Of a DNA stretch of 8,349 nt, positions 1 through 5,654 are shown one piece after another. The first letter of the stretch is position 1, and every line of letters begins with the position of its first letter. The notes beneath the pieces are model-generated. The model was not told where the DNA came from. It worked only from the letters and a program-made list of their open reading frames with translations, and made no database searches. The stretch is from assembly GCA_900551265.1 (NCBI GenBank), contig URVL01000093.1, forward strand, positions 1 to 8,349, written 5' to 3'. This DNA is from an uncultured Eubacteriales bacterium. GTDB lineage: Bacteria > Bacillota > Clostridia > Oscillospirales > QAMX01. The position numbers and the translations under genes were made by a program.

Positions 1-6
1 GGCGAG

Positions 7-33
7 TTAAATATATCAAACTCTCTTTATAAT
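7..33 (+). promoter_or_regulatory. Candidate distal promoter with a perfect TATAAT box
   Basis: A consensus -10 box TATAAT lies at 28-33. The -35 region is poor: TTAAAT at 7-12 gives only a 15-base spacer, and nothing better is visible. The expected start, near 40, would fall inside the dyad at 38-53, as expected for a repressed promoter. The window begins only 27 bases upstream, so context is limited. Confidence 0.35.
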
Positions 34-37
34 AAAT

Positions 38-53
38 GTTAGACTTTACTAAC
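38..53. promoter_or_regulatory. Operator-like dyad GTTAG-N6-CTAAC, copy 1
   Basis: Perfect inverted repeat of GTTAG (38-42) and CTAAC (49-53) separated by six bases. The arm starts are 11 bases apart, about one helical turn, as expected for a dimeric repressor. It begins five bases after the TATAAT box at 28-33. The same arrangement recurs at 185-200 and 3835-3850. The half-sites recall DtxR/IdeR-type iron boxes (TTAGG...CCTAA), but the regulator is not identified. Confidence 0.6.
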
Positions 54-141
54 CAGAATGTCAATGCGTTTTTAGCCGTAAAAGTATATTTTTTTGTACA
101 CAAATTCCGACGTTCCAGAGTTTTTCGCTATGCAATACGTC

Positions 142-170
142 TTGCAAAAAAAAAAGAATCGTGTTATAAC
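142..170 (+). promoter_or_regulatory. Main promoter of the small membrane protein/ATPase operon
   Basis: A -35 box TTGCAA (142-147) is followed after 17 bases by an extended -10 box, TG-N-TATAAC (162-170). This is a good sigma-70/SigA-type promoter. Transcription should start near 177, giving a leader of about 85 bases before the ATG at 264. The half-site cluster at 175-235 would therefore cover the start site and the early leader, a typical place for repression. Confidence 0.62.
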
Positions 171-174
171 ATGA

Positions 175-189
175 CTAACAAAAAGTTAG
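175..189. promoter_or_regulatory. Inverted half-sites CTAAC-N5-GTTAG at the transcription start
   Basis: CTAAC (175-179) and GTTAG (185-189) face each other across five A residues. The pair overlaps the predicted transcription start and shares its right arm with the dyad at 185-200. In RNA it could also form a short hairpin with an A5 loop. Whether it is bound as DNA, folds as RNA, or is simply an extra half-site cannot be told from sequence alone. Confidence 0.4.
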
Positions 190-200
190 CTTGCCCTAAC
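185..200. promoter_or_regulatory. Operator-like dyad GTTAG-N6-CTAAC, copy 2
   Basis: Perfect inverted repeat: GTTAG (185-189), six bases, CTAAC (196-200), centred about 15 bases after the predicted start at 177. Laid against the classical DtxR/IdeR box as I recall it (TTAGGTTAGCCTAACCTAA), the stretch from 186 to 204 agrees at 14 of 19 positions. This makes it the most DtxR-like copy. An iron-responsive DtxR-family repressor is the best guess but unproven. Confidence 0.62.
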
Positions 201-219
201 CACATTAACGCACGATGCG

Positions 220-235
220 GTTAGAGCTATCTAAT
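220..235. promoter_or_regulatory. Operator-like dyad GTTAG-N6-CTAAT, copy 3
   Basis: GTTAG (220-224), six bases, CTAAT (231-235): the same dyad with one mismatch in the last base. It lies in the leader, 15 bases before the ribosome binding site. Its left arm, extended to GGTTAG (219-224), is also the exact complement of CTAACC at 196-201, so alternative RNA pairings within the leader are possible. Confidence 0.5.
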
Positions 236-263
236 ATTAATTCTATGTTAGGAGGAAAAGATT

Positions 264-623
264 ATGGATTTGAAGAAAATTGGTTTATTTGCCGGTGGTG
301 TGTTGTTTGGAACGGCCGGAATCAAGGCACTGAGCAGCAAGGATGCGAAAAAAGCGTACACTCAGACCACGGCGGCTGCATTGAGAGTAAAGGACAGCGT
401 GATGAATACGGTAACCGCTGTGCGGGAGAATGCAGATGACATCTATGCCGGCGCTCAGGCGATTAATGAACAGCGTGCCGGGGAAGAATGCTGCGCTGTC
501 ATTGAAGATGCTTCAGAGGAAGCAGAGGAAGATGCAGAGGAAACCTGCGATTCCACAGAGGAGCCTTGCGAAGAAGCGACGGAAGAATGCTCCGAAAAAG
601 CGGAGGGAAGCGAGGCGGAGTAA
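264..623 (+). CDS. Small membrane-anchored protein with acidic Cys-rich tail (DUF6110/PacL-like, candidate ferrosome protein FezA)
   Basis: Protein of 119 residues. AGGAGG at 250-255 sits eight bases before the ATG. Residues 6-23 form a short glycine-rich hydrophobic segment with tandem GxxxG spacing (G7/G11, G12/G16), which favours helix packing in membranes. Residues 24-70 look helical and amphipathic. From residue 74 the chain is very rich in Glu, with Cys at 76, 77, 95, 102 and 109; the last three are exactly seven apart, which suggests metal binding. This plan (N-terminal membrane helix, helical middle, metal-binding tail, gene just before a P1B ATPase) resembles mycobacterial PacL (DUF1490) chaperones and Firmicutes DUF6110 proteins. 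Next to a P1B-6-type pump it could be the FezA partner used in ferrosome formation. The gene ends three bases before the ATPase start, so the two are surely cotranscribed. The family assignment is from memory of the architecture; the metal bound is unknown. Confidence 0.72.
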   Translation: MDLKKIGLFAGGVLFGTAGIKALSSKDAKKAYTQTTAAALRVKDSVMNTVTAVRENADDIYAGAQAINEQRAGEECCAVIEDASEEAEEDAEETCDSTEEPCEEATEECSEKAEGSEAE

Positions 624-626
624 CGC

Positions 627-2726
627 ATGAAATGTACGATTTTACATGATTTGCCCGGGCGGCTTCGAGTCCATCTGTGCTGCGGCCGAATGACGCTGCG
701 GCAGGCGGATGTGCTGGAATACTATCTGCGGGCTGTGGACGGTGTAAAATCCGTCAAAGTCTATGACCGTACCCGGGATGCAATTGTAGTGTATTCTGCG
801 GAGCGGGAAAGCGTCATCCGGGCATTGGCGAGATTTTCCTTTGAAAAAGCGGAAAAGATGGATCTGGTTCCGGAGCATACCTCCCGAGAACTCAACCGGG
901 AGTTTGAGGATCAGCTGGCCGGTACCGTCATGCGCCGGTGCATTTCGAAGATGTTTTTACCGGTTCCGCTGACATCGGCCATCGCCGCAGTTCGCTCGGT
1001 GAAGTACATCAAGGCCGGACTTTCCGCATTGTGGCATCGAAATCTGTCCGTTGCCGTATTGGACGGCACCGCGGTAACGGTGTCCATGCTAAGAGGAGAC
1101 TTTGCTACGGCCGGTTCGGTGATGTTCATGCTGCGGCTAGGCGAAATCCTGGAGGAATGGACTCACAAAAAGTCCGTGGCCGATCTGGCCTCCGCCATGA
1201 GCTTAAATGTGGATAAGGTTTGGCTGCAAAAAGAAGATTCGGAAGTGCTGACCGACATCCGAGAAATCTGTCCCGGCGACCGCATCGTGATTCGCACCGG
1301 CGGTATGATTCCGCTGGACGGCAAGGTGCTGGAAGGGGAGGCCATGGTGAACCAGTCCTCTCTCACCGGAGAGTCCATGCCGGTTGCTAAGCGTCCGGGA
1401 AGTCCCGTGTATGCCGGAACCGTTGTGGAAGAAGGCCGATGCGTCATCACCGTGGAGAAGGCCTCCGGAAGCGGCCGTTATGACCGGGTGGTTCGCATGA
1501 TTGAAGAATCGGAAAAGCTGAAATCCACCGCCGAAGATAAAGCCGCCCGAATGGCCGACAAACTGGTTCCCTACACCTTTGGCGGTACGGCACTGACCTA
1601 TCTGGTAACGCGAGATGTGACCAAGATGCTGGCAGTGCTGATGGTGGACTTTTCCTGTGCCTTGAAGCTGGCCATTCCGATTGCAGTGTTATCCGCCATG
1701 CGGGAAAGCAGCGGACACAATATTTCCGTCAAAGGCGGACGCTTTCTGGAAGTCGTGGCCGATGCGGACACCATCGTATTCGATAAGACCGGAACACTGA
1801 CCAATGCGACCCCTACCGTCGCACAAGTGGTTCCTTTTGGCGGACGAGATGAAGCCGAGATGCTGCGTCTTGCCGCCTGCCTGGAGGAGCACTATCCGCA
1901 CTCCATGGCCAATGCGGTGGTGGCAGCGGCAAAACAGCGTGGCTTAACCCATGAAGAGTATCATTCGCAGGTGCAGTATGTGGTGGCTCACGGTATTTCC
2001 AGCATGGTCGAGGACAAAAAGGTCATCATTGGCAGCGCGCACTTTGTCTTTGAGGACGAAGGCTGCCGCATTCCGGAAGGAGAACAGAAAAAGTATGACG
2101 ACTTGCCGGCTGCGTATTCGCACCTCTATCTCTGTATTGACGGAGAACTGGCGGCGGTCATCTGTATTTACGACCCGCTTCGCCCGGAAGCACGGGATGC
2201 AGTCCGAGAACTGCATAACTGCGGCTTTACTAACGTGGTTATGATGACCGGCGATAATCGCCGCACGGCGGAAGCCATTGCACAAGAGGTCGGCGTAGAT
2301 GCCGTGTATGCCGAAGTTCTTCCGGAGGACAAGGCGGCCTTTATTCGAAGCGAAAAGGAGAAGGGCCATACGGTTATCATGGTGGGTGACGGGGTCAACG
2401 ACTCTCCGGCGCTGTCGGAGGCAGATGCCGGCATTGCAATCTCCACCGGAGCGGCGATTGCCCGCGAGATTTCCGACATCACCATTGCGTCGGAGGACCT
2501 CTTCGAACTGGTGACACTCCGCAAGCTCGGCGTTGCCTTGATGAATCGCATTCACAGAAGTTATCGCTTCATTGTGGGCTTTAACCTGTCGCTGATTGCA
2601 CTGGGCGTCGGAGGCGTGCTGCAGCCGACAACTTCGGCACTGCTGCACAATGGATCTACGCTGGGCATCAGCTTGAAGAATATGACCAATCTGTTAACAG
2701 AAGGTGAAACCGCTCAAAGTAAATAG
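627..2726 (+). CDS. fezB: P1B-type (P1B-6-like) metal-transporting ATPase, candidate ferrosome ATPase FezB
   Basis: Protein of 699 residues, full length for the family, with GGAG at 617-620 six bases before the ATG. The N-terminal 75 residues look like a degenerate heavy-metal-associated domain without CxxC; they contain PGRLRVH and a Cys pair at 18-19. Hydrophobic segments lie at about 110-175, 313-360 and 645-690. The P-type core is intact: TGES at 247-250 (phosphatase), DKTGTLT with phosphorylated Asp386, TGDN at 541-544, and GDGVND at 587-592. Two signatures differ from Cu/Zn/Cd pumps. The membrane CPC motif is F342-S343-C344-A-L-K, and the usual HP motif is H425-S426. An S-C-A-L-K type motif fits my recollection of the P1B-6 group, whose member FezB loads iron into ferrosomes. 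It pairs with the small acidic membrane protein just upstream. The iron-uptake neighbours and shared operator dyads favour iron. A CtpC-like Zn or Mn pump is the main alternative. ATPase identity is near certain; the fezB symbol is moderate. Confidence 0.85.
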   Translation: MKCTILHDLPGRLRVHLCCGRMTLRQADVLEYYLRAVDGVKSVKVYDRTRDAIVVYSAERESVIRALARFSFEKAEKMDLVPEHTSRELNREFEDQLAGTVMRRCISKMFLPVPLTSAIAAVRSVKYIKAGLSALWHRNLSVAVLDGTAVTVSMLRGDFATAGSVMFMLRLGEILEEWTHKKSVADLASAMSLNVDKVWLQKEDSEVLTDIREICPGDRIVIRTGGMIPLDGKVLEGEAMVNQSSLTGESMPVAKRPGSPVYAGTVVEEGRCVITVEKASGSGRYDRVVRMIEESEKLKSTAEDKAARMADKLVPYTFGGTALTYLVTRDVTKMLAVLMVDFSCALKLAIPIAVLSAMRESSGHNISVKGGRFLEVVADADTIVFDKTGTLTNATPTVAQVVPFGGRDEAEMLRLAACLEEHYPHSMANAVVAAAKQRGLTHEEYHSQVQYVVAHGISSMVEDKKVIIGSAHFVFEDEGCRIPEGEQKKYDDLPAAYSHLYLCIDGELAAVICIYDPLRPEARDAVRELHNCGFTNVVMMTGDNRRTAEAIAQEVGVDAVYAEVLPEDKAAFIRSEKEKGHTVIMVGDGVNDSPALSEADAGIAISTGAAIAREISDITIASEDLFELVTLRKLGVALMNRIHRSYRFIVGFNLSLIALGVGGVLQPTTSALLHNGSTLGISLKNMTNLLTEGETAQSK

Positions 2727-2735
2727 ATGAACAGG

Positions 2736-2771
2736 AGAGCAGAGGGACAAAGGATTGTTTCTCTGCTCTTT
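2736..2771 (+). terminator. Intrinsic terminator after the ATPase gene
   Basis: Starting ten bases after the stop codon, AGAGCAGAG (2736-2744) pairs with CTCTGCTCT (2761-2769). Two G-T wobble pairs and ACAA/TTGT (2747-2750/2755-2758) continue the stem to an AGGA tetraloop. The result is a stem of about 15 base pairs. The following T run is short (TTT, then C), so termination may be partial. It separates the ATPase operon from the AraC gene. Confidence 0.7.
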
Positions 2772-2822
2772 CAGTAGGGAGCGGAATGCCTCACTTAAGA
2801 CATTTTGCAAGGAGTAATTGTT

Positions 2823-3785
2823 GTGATAAAAATACTCTATCATGATGGACTATCCGGTGCAGCGGAGTTGTCCGGGCAAACCGATGTTTTTGAGAATGCT
2901 TCCGGAAACGGCGAGATACACTGTTATCGCTTATTTGACGGTGTTACCCTTATGCGGATGCGGCTGGAGATGGAAAGGTATACGGAGGTCCGTACTCGGA
3001 CCGATGTGTTGGAAATAAATTTCTGTGCCGGCGGCCGTTTTGAAACCCAGTTTTCAATGCAGGACCACGTTCTTATGAAGCCGGGAGATATGGCTGTCAG
3101 CTGTTATGATGGGTATCACGGCAAGAGATCAGAGTCATGGTTTCCGCTGGGATATTACGAGGGCATCTGCTTGGAAATCGAACCATCGGAAGCCGGACGG
3201 TGGATGCAACGGAATGCACCGGCTTTTTCTGTAGATTTTAAGTCTCTAAAGGAGAATCTTCTGGGAAATAAATGGTATCTGAGCAGTTCGGCCGGACCTC
3301 GCTGCGAGCACGTATTTCGGGAGCTTTACGAAAGTATGGACTATATGAAGCCGTGTTTTTCCAGGCTTAAGGTACTGGAACTGCTGATGCTGCTAAGCGA
3401 TATTCCACGTATGGATCGGGAGAAGATGTATTGCTCGGTACGACAGGTGGAACTGATTCGACATCTTCGCGATCATCTAGTCATGGAGCGGGAACACTAC
3501 GTATCCCTTGCTCAGTTGGCGACAGAGCACGATATTTCCGTATCTCATATGCAAAAATTGTTCAAGCAGATATACGGTGTCCCCGTGTATCGCTATATCA
3601 AAGAGTATCGGCTGGAACAAGCCGCTGTAGAGCTGGTTCAAACAAGAAAACTTGTGACACAGATTGCACAGGAAAATGGATATGATAATGCCAGCAAGTT
3701 TTCTGAGAGTTTTAAAAAACGGTATGGCATGACTCCGTCGCAATATCGTATCAATGCAAAGAACATGGAGAAACGGAGCAAGTGA
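2823..3785 (+). CDS. AraC-family transcriptional regulator (YbtA/PchR type)
   Basis: I place the start at the GTG at 2823, giving 320 residues, because AAGGAG at 2809-2814 lies eight bases upstream. The in-frame TTG at 2805 would put that ribosome binding site inside the gene. The N-terminal 200 residues form a ligand-sensing region with a cupin-like feel (EINFCAGGRFE, then KPGDMAV), as in the siderophore-sensing AraC proteins YbtA and PchR. The C-terminal third holds the paired helix-turn-helix DNA-binding domain: first motif about 226-250 (YVSLAQLATEHDIS), second about 276-309 (IAQENGYDNASKFSESFKKR, ending in the typical GMTPSQYR). It lies 93 bases before two ABC half-transporters, the usual order for a dedicated activator that senses the imported siderophore and switches on its transporter. 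No clear promoter was seen before it. The ligand is unknown. Confidence 0.88.
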   Translation: MIKILYHDGLSGAAELSGQTDVFENASGNGEIHCYRLFDGVTLMRMRLEMERYTEVRTRTDVLEINFCAGGRFETQFSMQDHVLMKPGDMAVSCYDGYHGKRSESWFPLGYYEGICLEIEPSEAGRWMQRNAPAFSVDFKSLKENLLGNKWYLSSSAGPRCEHVFRELYESMDYMKPCFSRLKVLELLMLLSDIPRMDREKMYCSVRQVELIRHLRDHLVMEREHYVSLAQLATEHDISVSHMQKLFKQIYGVPVYRYIKEYRLEQAAVELVQTRKLVTQIAQENGYDNASKFSESFKKRYGMTPSQYRINAKNMEKRSK

Positions 3786-3818
3786 ACGAAAATGGAGTAG
3801 TCGCAGTTTCGGAAGATG

Positions 3819-3827
3819 TGGTAAAGT
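3819..3827 (+). promoter_or_regulatory. Candidate extended -10 promoter for the ABC operon
   Basis: TG-G-TAAAGT at 3819-3827 matches an extended -10 box (four of six core bases), with no good -35 box upstream. It ends eight bases before the dyad at 3835-3850. A weak promoter lacking a good -35 is what an AraC-type activator often works on. Read-through from the araC gene is the alternative. Confidence 0.3.
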
Positions 3828-3834
3828 TTTCCTG

Positions 3835-3850
3835 GTTAGAAAGCACTAAC
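3835..3850. promoter_or_regulatory. Operator-like dyad GTTAG-N6-CTAAC, copy 4, before the ABC operon
   Basis: Perfect inverted repeat GTTAG (3835-3839), six bases, CTAAC (3846-3850). It ends ten bases before the AAAGGAGG ribosome binding site of the first ABC gene. It has the same arms and spacing as the copies at 38-53 and 185-200, more than 3.6 kb away, while the central six bases differ. This implies one shared regulator for the ATPase operon and the ABC operon. Confidence 0.62.
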
Positions 3851-3878
3851 TGAAAAAATTAAAGGAGGCATTACTACA

Positions 3879-5654
3879 TTGAAAAAGCAATCTAATTTAT
3901 CTCGGTTGCTGGACTATGCCGGGAAATACAGAATTCTGACCTATCTTTCGTGGATGTTTTCCGCCGTCAGTGCGCTGTTGGCATTGGTACCGTTCTGGTA
4001 TATTTGGCGTATTCTAAAGGAGATTATCGAAGTGGCGCCGCGGTATGAAAATGCTGTTCATGTGACACAATACGGCTGGATGGCGGTCGCCGCTGCGATT
4101 GCTTCTGTATTGGTGTACATCACCGGGCTGATGTGTTCGCATCTTGCGGCATTTCGGATTGCCACCAATTTGCGTCTTTCCATGACGAATCACGTCGCGG
4201 TGCTTCCGCTGGGTGTAATCGAACGGTTTGGAAGCGGCAAACTGCGCCGAATCATTTCCGAGACTGCCGGGGCAACGGAAACGTATCTGGCGCACCAACT
4301 GCCGGACAAGGCGAAGGCGATGGCAACGATTGTCGGTCTGTTGGCATTGCTCCTGATTTTTGATTGGCGATTAGGACTTTTGAGTCTCGTGCCGGTGGCA
4401 CTCGCTTTTCTTGTTATGACTCGTATGACCGGAGCGAAAATGCAGGAGCAGATGACGCAATACCAGAATGCACTTGCGGATATGTCCAACGAAGCGGTGG
4501 AGTATGTACGAGGGATACCTGTCGTCAAAACGTTTGGACAGACCGTGTTTTCTTTTAAAAAATTTAAGCAAACGATCGATAATTACGAGCGTTGGGTTGT
4601 CGCTTATACGAAGCAGCTGCGTTGGCCCATGACATTCTATACGTTGGCGGTGAACAGCGTGTTTGTATTCCTGATTGCCGGCGGCTTCGTACTTTCTTAT
4701 AGAGGTGCGGACAACGAGATGCTGCTGAACATCCTTTTTTACATCATCATTACGCCCGTCATTTCTCTGACGCTTACCAAGCTGATGTTCATGAGTGAAA
4801 ACGGGATGATTGTGCAGGACGCAATCAACCGAATTGACAGTGTGATGCAGAGCCAGGGCCTTTCGCAGCCGACTGTTCCGCAGCATCCAAAGGATCATTC
4901 TGTTGTACTGTCCCATGTCACCTTCAGTTATGATGGTACAAAAAATGCGTTAGAAGATGTTTCACTGTCAATTGGTGTGGGACAAACCGCTGCGTTTGTA
5001 GGTCCGTCCGGCTGCGGAAAAACTACGTTAGCAGCATTGATTGCTCGATTTTTTGACCCGCAAAGCGGCAGTATTTCCATTGGCGGCGTAAATGTAAAGG
5101 ATATTGAAAAAAACGAGTTGATGGATACCATATCCTTTGTGTTCCAGGACAGCCATCTCATTAAGGGAAGTATTCTGGATAATGTTCGGATGGGAAAGCC
5201 CGATGCTTCGGAGGAGGAAGTGATGGCTACATTCAAAGCCGCACAGTGCATGGATATCGTTGAGAAGTTTCCGGATGGTGTAAATACGATAATCAGTTCG
5301 CAGGGAATTTACCTTTCCGGCGGCGAGACCCAACGGTTGACCGTAGCACGTGCAATGCTGAAAAATGCACCGGTGCTGATTCTGGACGAGGCAACTGCTT
5401 TTGCAGATCCCGATAATGAGACGAAAGTGCAGGCGGCTTTCAACGAGCTGGTAGTGGGCCGTACCGTCATCATGATTGCTCATCGCTTGACTACCGTTGT
5501 AAACGCGGACCTCATTTTTGTGCTGAAGGACGGTCATCTGGAAGAGAGCGGCAGCTTTGCGGAATTGTCCGGGCAAAAGAACAGTCTTTTTGGAACCATG
5601 TGGGAGAACTATCAGAAGTCCGTCCGCTGGAAAGTGGCAAAGGAGGCCGAATGA
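3879..5654 (+). CDS. ABC transporter half-subunit, membrane domain fused to ATPase (YbtP/IrtB-like, probable siderophore import)
   Basis: Protein of 591 residues starting with TTG; AAAGGAGG at 3861-3868 lies ten bases upstream and no in-frame ATG is nearby. Membrane segments occur at about 18-43, 64-89, 145-184 (two) and 248-302 (two), giving the six-helix exporter fold. The nucleotide-binding domain follows: Walker A GPSGCGKTT (375-383), a Q-loop in FVFQD, signature LSGGETQR (from 479), Walker B ending LILDE (D503, catalytic E504) and H-loop IAHRL. The D-loop reads ATAFADPDNE rather than the common SALD form, a variant I associate with YbtP/IrtB-like proteins. It overlaps the next half-transporter gene, so the two should form a heterodimer in the cytoplasmic membrane. 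Despite the exporter fold, YbtPQ and IrtAB import iron-siderophores, and the AraC neighbour supports that role. A drug or peptide exporter is the alternative. Confidence 0.88.
   Translation: MKKQSNLSRLLDYAGKYRILTYLSWMFSAVSALLALVPFWYIWRILKEIIEVAPRYENAVHVTQYGWMAVAAAIASVLVYITGLMCSHLAAFRIATNLRLSMTNHVAVLPLGVIERFGSGKLRRIISETAGATETYLAHQLPDKAKAMATIVGLLALLLIFDWRLGLLSLVPVALAFLVMTRMTGAKMQEQMTQYQNALADMSNEAVEYVRGIPVVKTFGQTVFSFKKFKQTIDNYERWVVAYTKQLRWPMTFYTLAVNSVFVFLIAGGFVLSYRGADNEMLLNILFYIIITPVISLTLTKLMFMSENGMIVQDAINRIDSVMQSQGLSQPTVPQHPKDHSVVLSHVTFSYDGTKNALEDVSLSIGVGQTAAFVGPSGCGKTTLAALIARFFDPQSGSISIGGVNVKDIEKNELMDTISFVFQDSHLIKGSILDNVRMGKPDASEEEVMATFKAAQCMDIVEKFPDGVNTIISSQGIYLSGGETQRLTVARAMLKNAPVLILDEATAFADPDNETKVQAAFNELVVGRTVIMIAHRLTTVVNADLIFVLKDGHLEESGSFAELSGQKNSLFGTMWENYQKSVRWKVAKEAE

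Larger units (their letters stand above)
1..263 (+). other. Gene-free control region upstream of the small membrane protein/ATPase operon
   Basis: No convincing gene lies here. The region is A/T-rich compared with the genes that follow. It holds two candidate promoters (-10 boxes at 28-33 and 165-170) and three GTTAG-N6-CTAAY dyads (38-53, 185-200, 220-235). An extra CTAAC half-site lies at 175-179, and a GTTAG at 247-251 runs into the ribosome binding site at 250-255. I saw nothing I could assign in 54-141 apart from a short A/T-rich palindrome at 93-104. Confidence 0.75.

Noticed and set aside
93..104. Short palindrome TTTGT-AC-ACAAA
   Set aside because: It has five-base A/T-rich arms in an A/T-rich stretch, is not repeated elsewhere, and lies at no useful position relative to the promoters. 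It is probably chance.
36..224. Open frame of 62 codons at the left end
   Set aside because: There is no ribosome binding site, the composition is A/T-driven, and it runs through both promoters and two operator dyads. The residue pattern does not resemble a real protein.
627..2726. Reading the ATPase as an ordinary copper or zinc exporter
   Set aside because: It lacks both the CPC membrane motif and N-terminal CxxC metal sites, and it shares operator dyads with an import-type ABC operon.
2805..2822. TTG start for the AraC gene, six codons upstream
   Set aside because: The AAGGAG ribosome binding site at 2809-2814 would lie inside the gene, whereas it is ideally placed for the GTG at 2823.
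5600..5653. GTG start for the second ABC gene, inside the upstream gene
   Set aside because: No ribosome binding site precedes it, while AGGAGG at 5641-5646 directly precedes the ATG cluster at 5651-5659.
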